Below, in pieces: positions 10,101 through 17,719 of a stretch of DNA of 64,000 nt. The first letter of the stretch is position 1. Each line of letters begins with the position of its first letter. The translations under genes and the position numbers were made by a program. Source of the stretch: Pseudomonas sp. 2FG (GTDB lineage: Bacteria > Pseudomonadota > Gammaproteobacteria > Pseudomonadales > Pseudomonadaceae); assembly GCF_005502935.1 (NCBI RefSeq), contig NZ_SCMP01000015.1, positions 1-64,000 of the forward strand, in the 5' to 3' direction. Under the pieces are notes generated by a model, which was given only the letters and a program-made list of their open reading frames with translations, made no database searches and had not been told where the DNA came from.

Positions 10101-10226
10101 GTCAAAGGCGGGCTGAAACGCATGGGCGAGAAGGTCTTCGCTCCGCTGGCGGATGGCCGCGTGATCGAGGCCGAGATCGTTAGCTCGGTGTTCTTCGACC
10201 CGAAAGGGGATCAGCAGAATGTCTGA
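7194..10226 (+). CDS. soxA: Sarcosine oxidase subunit alpha
   Basis: A 1010-residue subunit with an N-terminal 2Fe-2S-like fold region (FSFNGVTYQGYAGDTLAAALLANG), a NAD-binding Rossmann domain with VVGGGAAGLAAALAAGRAG near residues 175-193, and a C-terminal GcvT-like aminomethyltransferase domain (about 620-1000) that hands the oxidised methyl group to THF. The length is normal for the heterotetrameric enzyme. The start overlaps soxD by ATGA with AGGAGG just upstream. A 20-codon frame at 10219-10281 overlaps its end and the start of soxG. Confidence 0.96.
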   Translation: MSQINRLSKGGRINRNQPLTFSFNGVTYQGYAGDTLAAALLANGVDIIGRSFKYSRPRGIVAAGAEEPNAVLQIGSREATQIPNVRATQQALYSGLVANSCNGWPSVNNDLMGILGKVGGDMMAPGFYYKTFMYPQSMWMTYEKYIRKAAGLGRAPKENDPDRYDYLNQHCDVLVVGGGAAGLAAALAAGRAGARVILADEQEEFGGHLLDSRESLDGKPAADWVAKAIAELKAMPEVVLLPRATVHGYHDHNFLTIHERRFDHLGETAPLGAFGQPEARQRLHRVRAKRVVLAAGAHERPLVYGNNDVPGNMLAGAVSAYVRRYGVAPGKQLVLSTTNDYAYRVALDWLEAGLKVVAIADARPNPRGAWVEEARAKGLRVLTGSAVIETRGSKRVSAARVAAIDPLAHKVTSPGEWLECDLVATSGGYSPVVHLASHLGGKPTWREDILAFVPGEGFQQRVCAGAMNGVFALGDVLADGFEAGVKAASDAGFSPVSSELPKVFGRHEEAGLALFQVPHEKPTARGPKQFVDLQNDVTAAGIELATREGFESVEHVKRYTALGFGTDQGKLGNINGLAIAARSMGISIPQMGTTMFRPNYTPVTFGAVAGRNCDALFDPVRYTALHSFHLKAGAEFEDVGQWKRPWYFPKAGEDLHAAVGRECKAVRDSVGILDASTLGKIDIQGADAREFLNRVYSNAWTKLDVGKARYGLMCKEDGMVFDDGVTACLADNHFLMTTTTGGAARVMSWLELYHQTEWPDLKVYFTSVTDHWATMTLSGPNSRKLLAEVTDIDLDKDGFPFMTWKEGLVGGVPARVFRISFTGELSYEVNVQADYAMGVLEKIVAAGKQYNLTPYGTETMHVLRAEKGFIIVGQDTDGSVTPDDLNMGWCVGRTKPFSWIGWRGMNREDCVKDNRKQLVGLKPVDTNAVLPEGAQLVFDTKQQIPMTMVGHVTSSYYSTSMGYSFALALVKGGLKRMGEKVFAPLADGRVIEAEIVSSVFFDPKGDQQNV

Positions 10227-10277
10227 TGTCTTTGCCACCTATTTCCATCGCCCGATGCCCAAGCAAGCGAGGCCGCT

Positions 10278-10907
10278 ATGAGTTCCGTAAACGTCTACAA
10301 ACAGCGCCCGGATGCGGCTCACGCCGAGTCGCCGTTGTTCCACGCCGGTCTCCATGAGCTGGCGGGCAAGGGCAAGGCTAACGCCGGTATCCGCCTGCGC
10401 GAGAAGAAGTTGCTCGGGCACCTGACCATTCGTGGCGATGGCCATGACCCGGCATTTGCCGGTGGCGTGCACAAGGCCACCGGGCTGGAACTGCCCGGCG
10501 CGCTGATGCTGGTCAGCCAGGGCGAAACCTCGTTGCAGTGGATGGGCCCGGATGAGTGGCTGCTGATAGTCCCGAGTGGCCAGGAGCTGGCCGCCGAGCA
10601 ACGCCTGCGCGAGGCGCTGGCCGGGCAGCACCATCAGGTGGTCAACGTCAGTGGTGGGCAGACGATTCTCGAGCTGAGCGGGCCGAAGGTCCGCGAATTG
10701 CTGATGAAGTCCAGCAGCTATGACGTCCACCCGAGAAACTTCCCGGTCGGTAAAGCGGTCGGCACTGTGTTCGCCAAGTCGCAACTGGTGATTCGCCGCA
10801 CCGGCGAAGAGACCTGGGAACTGCTGGTACGCCGCAGCTTCTCCGACTACTACTGGCTGTGGCTGCAGGATGCCAGCGCCGAGTATGGGTTGGCGATCCA
10901 GGCGTAA
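10278..10907 (+). CDS. soxG: Sarcosine oxidase subunit gamma
   Basis: A 209-residue gamma subunit, a GcvT-fold accessory chain of the tetrameric sarcosine oxidase. Characteristic segments are GLELPGALML, QWMGPDEWLLIVP, and the C-terminal LLVRRSFSDYYWLWLQDASAEYGL. ATG 10278 is preceded by GCGAGG. It overlaps by ATGA the stop of a 20-codon frame (10219-10281, starting MSDVFATYFHRP) that itself overlaps soxA, so soxA-soxG coupling through this mini-frame is possible. Confidence 0.94.
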   Translation: MSSVNVYKQRPDAAHAESPLFHAGLHELAGKGKANAGIRLREKKLLGHLTIRGDGHDPAFAGGVHKATGLELPGALMLVSQGETSLQWMGPDEWLLIVPSGQELAAEQRLREALAGQHHQVVNVSGGQTILELSGPKVRELLMKSSSYDVHPRNFPVGKAVGTVFAKSQLVIRRTGEETWELLVRRSFSDYYWLWLQDASAEYGLAIQA

Positions 10908-10917
10908 GTCGCACATT

Positions 10918-10941
10918 CCCTCTCCCCCTCTTGGGAGAGGG
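10918..10941 (+). terminator. Stem-loop between soxG and purU
   Basis: Nine-base arms CCCTCTCCC (10918-10926) and GGGAGAGGG (10933-10941) with a 6-nt loop. There is no T-tract, so it is more likely a processing or attenuation hairpin than a full terminator. purU starts 22 bp later. Confidence 0.5.
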
Positions 10942-10963
10942 GAGACAACCATCGGAGCCGCAT

Positions 10964-11821
10964 ATGAGCCGCACACCCGATACCTGGATTCTCACCGCCG
11001 ACTGCCCGAGCCTGTTGGGCACGGTGGATGCGGTGACGCGCTACCTGTTCGAACAGGGCTGCTATGTCACCGAGCACCATAGCTTCGATGACCGGCTGTC
11101 GAGCCGCTTCTTCATTCGCATCGAATTCCGCCAGCCGGATAGCTTCGCCGAGCAGACATTCCGCGAGGGCTTGGCCGAGCGTGTCGCGGCGTTCGATATG
11201 AGCTTCGAGCTATGCCCGCCGAACTACCGCAGCAAGGTGGTGATCATGGTCTCCAAGGCCGATCACTGTCTGAATGACCTGCTCTATCGCCAACGCATCG
11301 GCCAACTGCCGATGGACGTGGTGGCGGTGGTCTCCAATCACCCGGATCTCGAGCCGCTGGCGCGCTGGCATGGGATTGCCTATCACCATTTCGCCCTCGA
11401 CCCGCACGACAAGGCCGGGCAGGAGCGCAAGGTCTGGCAGGTGATAGAGGAGTCCGGCGCCGAGCTGGTGATTCTCGCCCGCTATATGCAGGTGCTGTCG
11501 CCGGAGCTGTGCCGCAAGCTGGATGGCTGGGCGATCAATATCCACCACTCGTTGCTCCCCGGTTTCAAGGGCGCCAAGCCCTATCACCAGGCCTATCAGA
11601 AGGGCGTCAAGCTGGTCGGCGCGACGGCGCACTACATCAATAACGACCTGGATGAAGGCCCGATCATCGCCCAGGGCGTCGAGCCGGTGGACCACACCGA
11701 CTACCCCGAAGACCTGATCGCCAAGGGCCGCGACATCGAGTGCCTGACCCTGGCCAAGGCCATCGGCTTCCATATCGAGCGGCGGGTGTTCCTCAACGCC
11801 AATCGCACCGTGATTTTGTAA
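10964..11821 (+). CDS. purU: Formyltetrahydrofolate deformylase
   Basis: This 285-residue enzyme hydrolyses 10-formyl-THF to THF and formate. It has an N-terminal ACT regulatory domain (about 1-85; TPDTWILTADCPSLLGTVDAV) and a C-terminal formyltransferase-fold domain with the catalytic set Asn192, His194 (INIHHSLLPGFKGAKPYHQA) and Asp230 (NNDLDEGPII). ATG 10964 has GGAG upstream and begins the ACT domain; the longer frame from 10859 starts inside soxG. In this operon it recycles THF and releases as formate the one-carbon units produced by sarcosine oxidase. Confidence 0.95.
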   Translation: MSRTPDTWILTADCPSLLGTVDAVTRYLFEQGCYVTEHHSFDDRLSSRFFIRIEFRQPDSFAEQTFREGLAERVAAFDMSFELCPPNYRSKVVIMVSKADHCLNDLLYRQRIGQLPMDVVAVVSNHPDLEPLARWHGIAYHHFALDPHDKAGQERKVWQVIEESGAELVILARYMQVLSPELCRKLDGWAINIHHSLLPGFKGAKPYHQAYQKGVKLVGATAHYINNDLDEGPIIAQGVEPVDHTDYPEDLIAKGRDIECLTLAKAIGFHIERRVFLNANRTVIL

Positions 11822-11826
11822 GCGAC

Positions 11827-11899
11827 CGTAGGGTGGATAGCGCTGTTCTATCCACCGTTTACCGGATTGGTGGATAAACAGAGCGTTATCCACCCTACG
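11827..11899. repeat. GTAGGGTGGATA palindromic repeat, copy 1
   Basis: The element opens with CGTAGGGTGGATA and closes with TATCCACCCTACG-type sequence (ends CCCTACG at 11899), with an internal TATCCACC / GGTGGATA pair, so it can fold as two nested hairpins. Related copies sit at 13274-13362 and 34136-34221, with looser relatives at 29878-29951 and 50415-50482. It lies between purU and fdhA. Confidence 0.8.
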
Positions 11900-11993
11900 C
11901 AAGCGCAAGACCTATACCGCTGCACTGTAAGGCCGCGCGACCCTTCGCAGTCCAAGGGCCGTGCTCTCACAACAACAAAAGCGAGGTGAAAGC

Positions 11994-13193
11994 ATGTCTG
12001 GTAATCGTGGTGTCGTGTATCTCGGCGCAGGCAAGGTCGAGGTGCAGACCATTCCCTATCCGAAAATGGAAGACCCGCGCGGCAAGCGCATCGACCACGG
12101 CGTGATCCTGCGCGTGGTTTCGACCAATATCTGCGGTTCCGATCAGCACATGGTGCGTGGTCGGACCACGGCCCAGGTCGGGTTGGTGCTCGGCCACGAG
12201 ATCACCGGTGAGGTGATCGAGAAGGGCCGTGACGTGGAGAACCTGAAGATCGGCGACCTGGTCTCGGTGCCGTTCAACGTCGCCTGCGGCCGTTGCCGTA
12301 GCTGTAAGGAACAGAACACCGGCGTCTGCCTGACGGTTAACCCGGCGCGCCCCGGCGGTGCCTATGGCTACGTCGACATGGGCGACTGGGTCGGCGGCCA
12401 GGCCGAATACGTGCTGGTGCCCTATGCCGACTTCAACCTGCTGAAGCTGCCGGACCGCGACAAGGCGATGGAGAAGATCCGCGACCTGACCTGCCTCTCC
12501 GACATCCTGCCGACCGGCTACCACGGCGCGGTGACCGCCGGTGTCGGCCCGGGCAGCACGGTGTATATCGCCGGTGCCGGCCCGGTCGGCCTGGCCGCTG
12601 CCGCTTCCGCCCGCCTGCTGGGCGCGGCGGTGGTGATAGTCGGCGACGTCAACCCGGTGCGTCTGGTGCATGCCAAGGCGCAAGGCTTCGAGATCGTCGA
12701 CCTGTCCCTGGACACTCCGCTGCATGAGCAGATCGCTAACCTGCTCGGTGAGCCGGAAGTCGATTGCGCGGTCGATGCGGTCGGCTTCGAAGCCCGCGGC
12801 CATGGTCACGAAGGGGCGCAACACGAGGCGCCGGCGACCGTGCTCAACTCGTTGATGGGCGTGGTACGGGTGGCCGGCAATATCGGCATCCCCGGCCTGT
12901 ATGTCACCGAAGACCCGGGTGCGGTGAATAACGCTGCCAAGCATGGCAGCCTGAACATCCGCTTCGGCCTCGGCTGGGCCAAGTCCCACAGCTTCCACAC
13001 CGGCCAGACCCCGACCATGAAGTACAACCGTCAGCTGATGCAGGCGATCATGTGGGACCGGATCAACATCGCCGAGGTCGTCGGCGTGCAGGTGATCAGC
13101 CTGGACGACGCGCCCAAGGGCTACCACGAGTTCGATGCCGGGGTGCCGAAGAAATTCGTTATGGACCCGCACAAGCTGTTCAGTGCGGCCTAA
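11994..13193 (+). CDS. fdhA: Glutathione-independent formaldehyde dehydrogenase
   Basis: A 399-residue zinc-dependent medium-chain dehydrogenase that oxidises formaldehyde to formate with tightly bound NAD+. The catalytic zinc Cys47 lies in NICGSDQHM, the second ligand region is GHEITGEV, and the structural zinc cluster is CGRCRSCKEQNTGVC. A Rossmann motif (GAGPVGLAAAASA) follows. The start MSGNRGVVYLG at 11994 follows GCGAGGTGAAAG; the frame from 11961 adds non-conserved residues. It detoxifies formaldehyde released when demethylation is uncoupled from THF and completes the sarcosine block. A strong terminator follows. Confidence 0.96.
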   Translation: MSGNRGVVYLGAGKVEVQTIPYPKMEDPRGKRIDHGVILRVVSTNICGSDQHMVRGRTTAQVGLVLGHEITGEVIEKGRDVENLKIGDLVSVPFNVACGRCRSCKEQNTGVCLTVNPARPGGAYGYVDMGDWVGGQAEYVLVPYADFNLLKLPDRDKAMEKIRDLTCLSDILPTGYHGAVTAGVGPGSTVYIAGAGPVGLAAAASARLLGAAVVIVGDVNPVRLVHAKAQGFEIVDLSLDTPLHEQIANLLGEPEVDCAVDAVGFEARGHGHEGAQHEAPATVLNSLMGVVRVAGNIGIPGLYVTEDPGAVNNAAKHGSLNIRFGLGWAKSHSFHTGQTPTMKYNRQLMQAIMWDRINIAEVVGVQVISLDDAPKGYHEFDAGVPKKFVMDPHKLFSAA

Positions 13194-13216
13194 CGCGGGC
13201 TAAGTAGCAGGTTGGG

Positions 13217-13246
13217 AAAAAGGGCAGCGTTGAGCTGCCCTTTTTT
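13217..13246 (+). terminator. Rho-independent terminator after fdhA
   Basis: The stem AAAAAGGGCAGC / GCTGCCCTTTTTT encloses a GTTGA loop and is followed by T-rich sequence. It ends the glyA-fdhA transcript. Confidence 0.9.
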
Positions 13247-13273
13247 ATGGGCGCGAGACGTATAGGGATTAGT

Positions 13274-13362
13274 CGTAGGGTGGATAGCGTTCTTTTATCC
13301 ACCAATGAAGCAGCCTGGATACCCCATGGTGGAAAACCGCTTTGCGGATTTTCCACCTTACG
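13274..13362. repeat. GTAGGGTGGATA palindromic repeat, copy 2 (degenerate)
   Basis: Begins CGTAGGGTGGATAGCG and ends CCACCTTACG, with an internal GGTGGAAAACCGC / GCGGATTTTCCACC pair that can form a hairpin. The 3' end differs from copy 1 (CCTTACG against CCCTACG). It sits between fdhA and the DUF2780 gene. Confidence 0.7.
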
Positions 13363-13512
13363 CCGCTTCCCACCCGTCGCCTTCCGCGGCCGGGCAACAG
13401 ATAATCTTGCGCCAGACGGGAACATCGTCTGCACCGGCCCAGTCAAACCGGTGGCTCATTTACCTGCCGGCGGCATCGCCTCGGCAGGACTTTCCCCGAA
13501 GAGGTTTTACCG

Positions 13513-14097
13513 ATGAACGCTCCACGTAGCCTTGCCCTGGTTGCAGTTCTTACCCTGGCGGCCTGCCCGGCCTTTGCTTTCAGCTTGAGCGACGCCGCCA
13601 ATGTGCTGTCGGCCGCTACCGGCGACAACGGCAACGGCAGCGGCAGTGACACGGCAAGCCTGCTGGGCAACCCGCAGAACCTTGCCTTGCTGCAGACGCT
13701 GAGCAGTCTCAAGTTGACGCCGCAACAGGCGGTGGGTGGCACGGGGGCCTTGCTCGGGCTGGCGAAGAATCAGCTGCCGGGCGCCGAGTACAGTCAGCTG
13801 ACCCAGACCGTTCCAGGCCTGGAGAAACTCGAGGGTAACAATGGCCTGAGCCAGTTGAGCGCCCTCGGCGGTCTGCTCGGCCAGTCGGCGGGAGCTCCGG
13901 TGAGCGGCGAGGCCAGTGCCGCGCTGGCGAATGTGAGCAGCCTGCAGGACCTGAATCAGGCGTTCAGCGCCCTGGGCATGGACAGCGGGATGATTGGCCA
14001 GTTCGCCCCGCTGCTGCTGCAGTACCTCGGCCAACAGGGCGTTGCGGGTTCGCTGCTGGGCAACCTGGGCAGCCTCTGGGGTGTCGGCGGCGCCTGA
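13513..14097 (+). CDS. DUF2780 (VcgC/VcgE-like) secreted protein
   Basis: A 194-residue protein with a clear Sec signal (MNAPRSLALVAVLTLAACPAFA) and a Gly/Leu/Gln-rich mature part. The segment SLKLTPQQAVGGTGALLGLAKNQL and the terminal QFAPLLLQYLGQQG are typical of DUF2780. Its function is unknown. The Ala-Ala-Cys near the end of the signal is a possible but poor lipobox. AAGAGG upstream serves as ribosome site. It appears to be a single-gene unit. Confidence 0.8.
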   Translation: MNAPRSLALVAVLTLAACPAFAFSLSDAANVLSAATGDNGNGSGSDTASLLGNPQNLALLQTLSSLKLTPQQAVGGTGALLGLAKNQLPGAEYSQLTQTVPGLEKLEGNNGLSQLSALGGLLGQSAGAPVSGEASAALANVSSLQDLNQAFSALGMDSGMIGQFAPLLLQYLGQQGVAGSLLGNLGSLWGVGGA

Positions 14098-14226
14098 GTC
14101 CGGCGCCGGGGCGGGCCGCAGTACTCGGGCGCGTCTCGCTGGCGGAACGAATTTTTCACCGGCGCTGGGTTAAAAAGCCCGATCAGCGACCTACACTCCC
14201 ATCCCCGTCGTCGAGGAAGCCTACGC

Positions 14227-14727
14227 GTGAGAGCCGTTCTTGCCCTGTTGACCCTGGTCGCACTGCCGACCCTGGCCGCCGAGCCGACTATTTATGGTCG
14301 CTACGAATACATCAAGCTGCCGGAAATCAAGCAGACCTTCAAAGCCAAGATGGACACCGGCGCGCTGACCGCCTCGCTGTCGGCCAAGGATATCGAGCGT
14401 TTCCAGCGCGATGGCGAAGAGTGGGTGCGCTTCCGCCTGGCGACCAAGGGCGCCGACGACACCGTCTACGAGCATCGCCTGGCGCGCATCAGCAAGATCA
14501 AGAGCCGTGCCGATGAGGAGGATGGCGAGGAAGAGCCCGAGGCGGTGAAGCGCCCGGTGGTCGATCTGAAGATGTGCCTGGCTGGCGTGACGCGCACCAT
14601 TGAGGTCAACCTGACCGACCGCAGCAGCTTCAACTATCCATTGCTGATCGGCGCCAAGGCCTTGCGCGAGTTCGACGCGGCGATCAACCCGGCGCGGCGC
14701 TTCACCGCCGGCAAGCCCAAGTGCTGA
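14227..14727 (+). CDS. Retropepsin-like aspartic protease family protein (RimK-associated zinc protease family)
   Basis: A 166-residue protein with an N-terminal signal (MRAVLALLTLVALPTLAA) and a retropepsin-like core. The motif KMDTGALTASLSA holds the single Asp-Thr-Gly of the active-site loop, and NYPLLIGAKALREFDAAINP is the conserved C-terminal part. These proteins are often annotated as ATP-dependent zinc proteases, though the fold is of the aspartic type. GTG start with GAGGAA upstream. It lies just before creB, as in other pseudomonads. Confidence 0.82.
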   Translation: MRAVLALLTLVALPTLAAEPTIYGRYEYIKLPEIKQTFKAKMDTGALTASLSAKDIERFQRDGEEWVRFRLATKGADDTVYEHRLARISKIKSRADEEDGEEEPEAVKRPVVDLKMCLAGVTRTIEVNLTDRSSFNYPLLIGAKALREFDAAINPARRFTAGKPKC

Positions 14728-14818
14728 GTGCAGTGGGCATGCGCCTGGCCTAGCGGTTGACCCTTGGCGCCGGTTTCGGCACCGTGCGGCTATCGTGTTG
14801 CTGCCGGATTGCTTGCTT

Positions 14819-15502
14819 ATGCCACTGATTCTGATCGTTGAAGATGAAGCCGCGATCGCCGACACCCTGATCTATGCCCTGCACAGTGAGGGCTTCAGTA
14901 CCCACTGGGTGACGCTGGCCGGCGCGGCGCTGGCGTTTCAGCAGGCGACGCCGGCGGACCTGCTGATTTTCGATGTCGGCCTGCCGGACATGAGCGGCTT
15001 CGAGGCGTGCAAGCAACTGCGGCGCTTCTCCGAGGTACCGGTGCTGTTCCTCACCGCGCGCAATGCCGAAATCGACCGGGTGGTGGGCCTGGAGATCGGC
15101 GCCGACGATTACGTGACCAAACCCTTCAGCCCGCGCGAGGTGGCAGCCCGGGTCAAGGCCATCCTCAAACGCGTGCAACCCCGTCCGGCGGAGCCTGCCG
15201 CGTGGAGCCAGGCCGGGCCGTTTCGCCTCGACCTGGGGCGTTACCAGATCCACTACCACGGCCAGTTGCTCGGCCTGACTCGCCACGAGTTCTGCCTGTT
15301 GCAGGCCCTGTTCGGCCAGCCGGAGCGGGTGTTTTCCCGCGAGCAGCTACTGGATGCCGCCGGCGTGGCCAGCGATGCCGGTTACGAGCGCAGCGTCGAC
15401 AGCCATATCAAGAGCCTGCGCGCCAAGCTGCGCCAGGTGGCACCTGAGGCCGAACCGATCCAGACCCATCGTGGCCTGGGGTACAGCCTGAGGCTGGTCT
15501 GA
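14819..15502 (+). CDS. creB: Two-component response regulator CreB
   Basis: A 227-residue OmpR/PhoB-type regulator. The receiver domain (1-115) has the acidic pocket Glu8-Asp9, phosphoacceptor Asp52 (LLIFDVGLPD) and Lys in DYVTKPF. The C-terminal winged helix includes LTRHEFCLLQALFGQPERVFSREQLL and SVDSHIKSLRAKL. The start MPLILIVEDE at 14819 lacks a strong ribosome site; a GTG at 14795 adds eight residues. It is the partner of CreC, whose ATG overlaps its TGA. CreBC controls creD and, in several species, beta-lactam resistance and biofilm traits. Confidence 0.93.
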   Translation: MPLILIVEDEAAIADTLIYALHSEGFSTHWVTLAGAALAFQQATPADLLIFDVGLPDMSGFEACKQLRRFSEVPVLFLTARNAEIDRVVGLEIGADDYVTKPFSPREVAARVKAILKRVQPRPAEPAAWSQAGPFRLDLGRYQIHYHGQLLGLTRHEFCLLQALFGQPERVFSREQLLDAAGVASDAGYERSVDSHIKSLRAKLRQVAPEAEPIQTHRGLGYSLRLV

Positions 15503-16929
15503 TGCCGTTAGGCGTGCGGATCTTCCTGGTCTACTTCCTCTTCGTCGGCCTGTCCGGCTGGTTTGTGTTGAGCACGGTGATGGACGAGATTCGTCCCGGC
15601 GTGCGCCAGTCCACCGAGGAAACCCTGGTGGATACCGCCAACCTCTTGGCCGAGTTGCTGCGCGATGACCTGGGTGCCGGGCGTCTGGATCAGAGCCGCT
15701 GGCAGGAACTGTTCCAGGCCTATGGTTTACGCCAGCCGCAGGCGCAGATCTGGGACGTGACCAAGACGGCGGTGAGCCACCGCATCTACGTCACCGACGC
15801 CCGGGGCGTGGTCCTGCTGGACTCCAGCGGCCAGGCGGTGGGCCAGGATTACTCGCGCTGGAACGATGTCTACCTGACCCTGCGCGGTCAGTACGGGGCT
15901 CGTTCGACCCGCGAGAGCGCGGATGACCCCGATTCCTCGGTGATGTACGTGGCGGCGCCGATCAATGACCACGGGCGGATCATCGGCGTGGTGTCGGTGA
16001 GCAAGCCGAGCCGCACCCTGCAGCCCTATATCGAACGTTCGCAGCGGCGCCTGGCCTGGTTCGGCGCCGGGCTGATCGCCCTCGGCCTGCTGGTCGGCGG
16101 CCTGCTGTCCTGGTGGCTGAGCGGCTCGCTGCGCCGGCTGACCCGCTATGCCCGCGCGGTCTCGGCCGGTGAGCGTGGCGAGCTGCCCAGGCTGCGCGGC
16201 GGCGAGCTGGCGCAGCTGGCCGAGGCGCTTGAGCACATGCGCAACGAACTGGAGGGCAAGGCCTATGTCGAGCGCTATGTGCACACCCTGACCCACGAAT
16301 TGAAGAGCCCGCTGGCGGCCATCCGCGGTGCCGCCGAACTGCTCGAAGGCGAGATGCCGGCCGCGCAGCGCCAGCGTTTCGTCGCCAATATCCAGAGCGA
16401 AAGCGCGCGCCTGCAGCAACTGATCGAGCGACTACTGAACCTGGCCCTGGTGGAGCAGCGCCAGGGGCTGGAGGAGCGCATCGCGCTGCCGCTGCGGGCG
16501 CTGCTGGACGAACAGTTGCAGGCCCAGGCCGCGCGTATCGAGGGCGCGCAGCTGCGCGTCGAGAACCAGGTGGCCGAGGGCGTGCAGCTACTGGGCGAGC
16601 GCTTCCTGCTCCAGCAGGCACTGGCCAATCTGCTCGACAACGCGCTGGACTTCACCCCAACCGGCGGGCTGCTGCGCTTCAGCGCCGAGACGCGTGCGGG
16701 CTATGTTGAGCTGAGCCTATTCAACCAGGGCGAACCTATCCCCGATTACGCCTTGCCGCGGCTGACCGAACGCTTCTACTCCCTGCCGCGCCCGCTCAGT
16801 GGCTGCAAGAGCACCGGGCTGGGGTTGAATTTCGTGCAGGAAGTGGCCAGCCTGCATGGCGGTGCTATAACAGTGGGCAACGTCTCGGGCGGGGTCGCGG
16901 TGCGGTTGACTCTGCCGCGGCTTGAATAG
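15502..16929 (+). CDS. creC: Sensor histidine kinase CreC
   Basis: A 475-residue inner-membrane sensor. An N-terminal membrane segment (IFLVYFLFVGLSGWFVLSTV), a periplasmic sensor region, a second membrane segment near 175-200 (LAWFGAGLIALGLLVGGLLSWWL) and a HAMP-like linker lead to the HisKA domain with phosphoacceptor His265 in LTHELKSPLAAIRG. The ATPase N and G boxes (QALANLLDNALDFTP, GLGLNFVQEVASLHGG) complete it. The start overlaps the creB stop (TGATG), so the pair is translationally coupled. Confidence 0.93.
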   Translation: MPLGVRIFLVYFLFVGLSGWFVLSTVMDEIRPGVRQSTEETLVDTANLLAELLRDDLGAGRLDQSRWQELFQAYGLRQPQAQIWDVTKTAVSHRIYVTDARGVVLLDSSGQAVGQDYSRWNDVYLTLRGQYGARSTRESADDPDSSVMYVAAPINDHGRIIGVVSVSKPSRTLQPYIERSQRRLAWFGAGLIALGLLVGGLLSWWLSGSLRRLTRYARAVSAGERGELPRLRGGELAQLAEALEHMRNELEGKAYVERYVHTLTHELKSPLAAIRGAAELLEGEMPAAQRQRFVANIQSESARLQQLIERLLNLALVEQRQGLEERIALPLRALLDEQLQAQAARIEGAQLRVENQVAEGVQLLGERFLLQQALANLLDNALDFTPTGGLLRFSAETRAGYVELSLFNQGEPIPDYALPRLTERFYSLPRPLSGCKSTGLGLNFVQEVASLHGGAITVGNVSGGVAVRLTLPRLE

Positions 16930-17071
16930 GCAGGGTCGCCAGCGGGATAACCTACAGTGGATGCTCAGGCATTGTTGGGTTAGCCGCCCGAGAGTTTGGT
17001 TGGCGTTGGCAGAAATCGTGCAAGTCGCAAAGTTCTGCTACAAAAACTGAAAGCCCCCCAGGAGTAGCTGA

Positions 17072-17506
17072 ATGAAAACGGTTGCCGAAATCCTCAAGTC
17101 CAAGTCGCATTCAACGATCTTCAGCGTCAGCCCCACGACCTCGGTTCTAGATGCCGTCACCCTGATGGCCGAGAAGGGCATCGGTGCACTGGTGGTGCTG
17201 GAGGGCGAGCAACTGGTCGGGATCGTCAGTGAGCGTGACTATGCACGCAAGGTCGCGCTGCTGGAGCGCTCGTCGTTTACTGCGCAAGTCAGCGAAATCA
17301 TGACGGCGAAGGTCATCACGGTGAGTCCGAAACAGGGTAACCGGCACTGCATGGAGATAATGACCGAAGGTCACCTGCGCCATCTGCCGGTGATGGAAGA
17401 CGGCAAGTTGATCGGCCTGCTGTCCATCGGCGATCTGGTCAAGGACATCATCTCCGAGCAGGAAAGCCTGATTCATCATCTGGAGCAGTACATCCGCGGC
17501 GAGTAG
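17072..17506 (+). CDS. Two-CBS-domain protein
   Basis: A 144-residue cytosolic protein made only of two CBS domains (about 10-65 and 75-135; VLDAVTLMAEKGIGALVVLEGEQLVGIVSERD and HLRHLPVMEDGKLIGLLSIGDLVKDI), ending in a short helix. Such stand-alone pairs bind adenine nucleotides and regulate partners that cannot be predicted here. AGGAGTAG precedes the ATG. It is inserted between creC and creD and is followed by an inverted repeat (17517-17541), so it is probably its own transcription unit. Confidence 0.9.
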   Translation: MKTVAEILKSKSHSTIFSVSPTTSVLDAVTLMAEKGIGALVVLEGEQLVGIVSERDYARKVALLERSSFTAQVSEIMTAKVITVSPKQGNRHCMEIMTEGHLRHLPVMEDGKLIGLLSIGDLVKDIISEQESLIHHLEQYIRGE

Positions 17507-17516
17507 CGCGCTGCCG

Positions 17517-17541
17517 CTCATCTGCCGGCCGGGCAGATGAG
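17517..17541. terminator. Inverted repeat after the CBS gene
   Basis: CTCATCTGCC (17517-17526) pairs perfectly with GGCAGATGAG (17532-17541) around a 5-nt loop. No T-tract follows, so its strength as a terminator is uncertain, but it cleanly separates the CBS gene from creD. Confidence 0.6.
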
Positions 17542-17619
17542 CCCACCCGCCGTCTCTGCCGGGTCGTTGACCTGGGGCCGAATCTTGCTGGCCGCCCCGC
17601 TGCGGGGCGCTGTCTTCAT

Positions 17620-17639
17620 CAATCTCCACACAATCTCCA
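17620..17639 (+). promoter_or_regulatory. Candidate CreB-type direct repeat upstream of creD
   Basis: CAATCTCCA occurs at 17620-17628 and again at 17631-17639, exactly 11 bp apart, about 80 bp before the creD start. A spacing of one helical turn is what OmpR/PhoB-family regulators such as CreB recognise. The enterobacterial cre-tag (TTCAC-N6-TTCAC) is not present, so the assignment to CreB is inference. Confidence 0.4.
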
Positions 17640-17719
17640 TATTGGCTCCACCGAGCCTCCACTCGGCCTGCCCAGACTCTCCCCATCGGCCACCCGGCCA
17701 CCCACAGGGAGAGATGACG

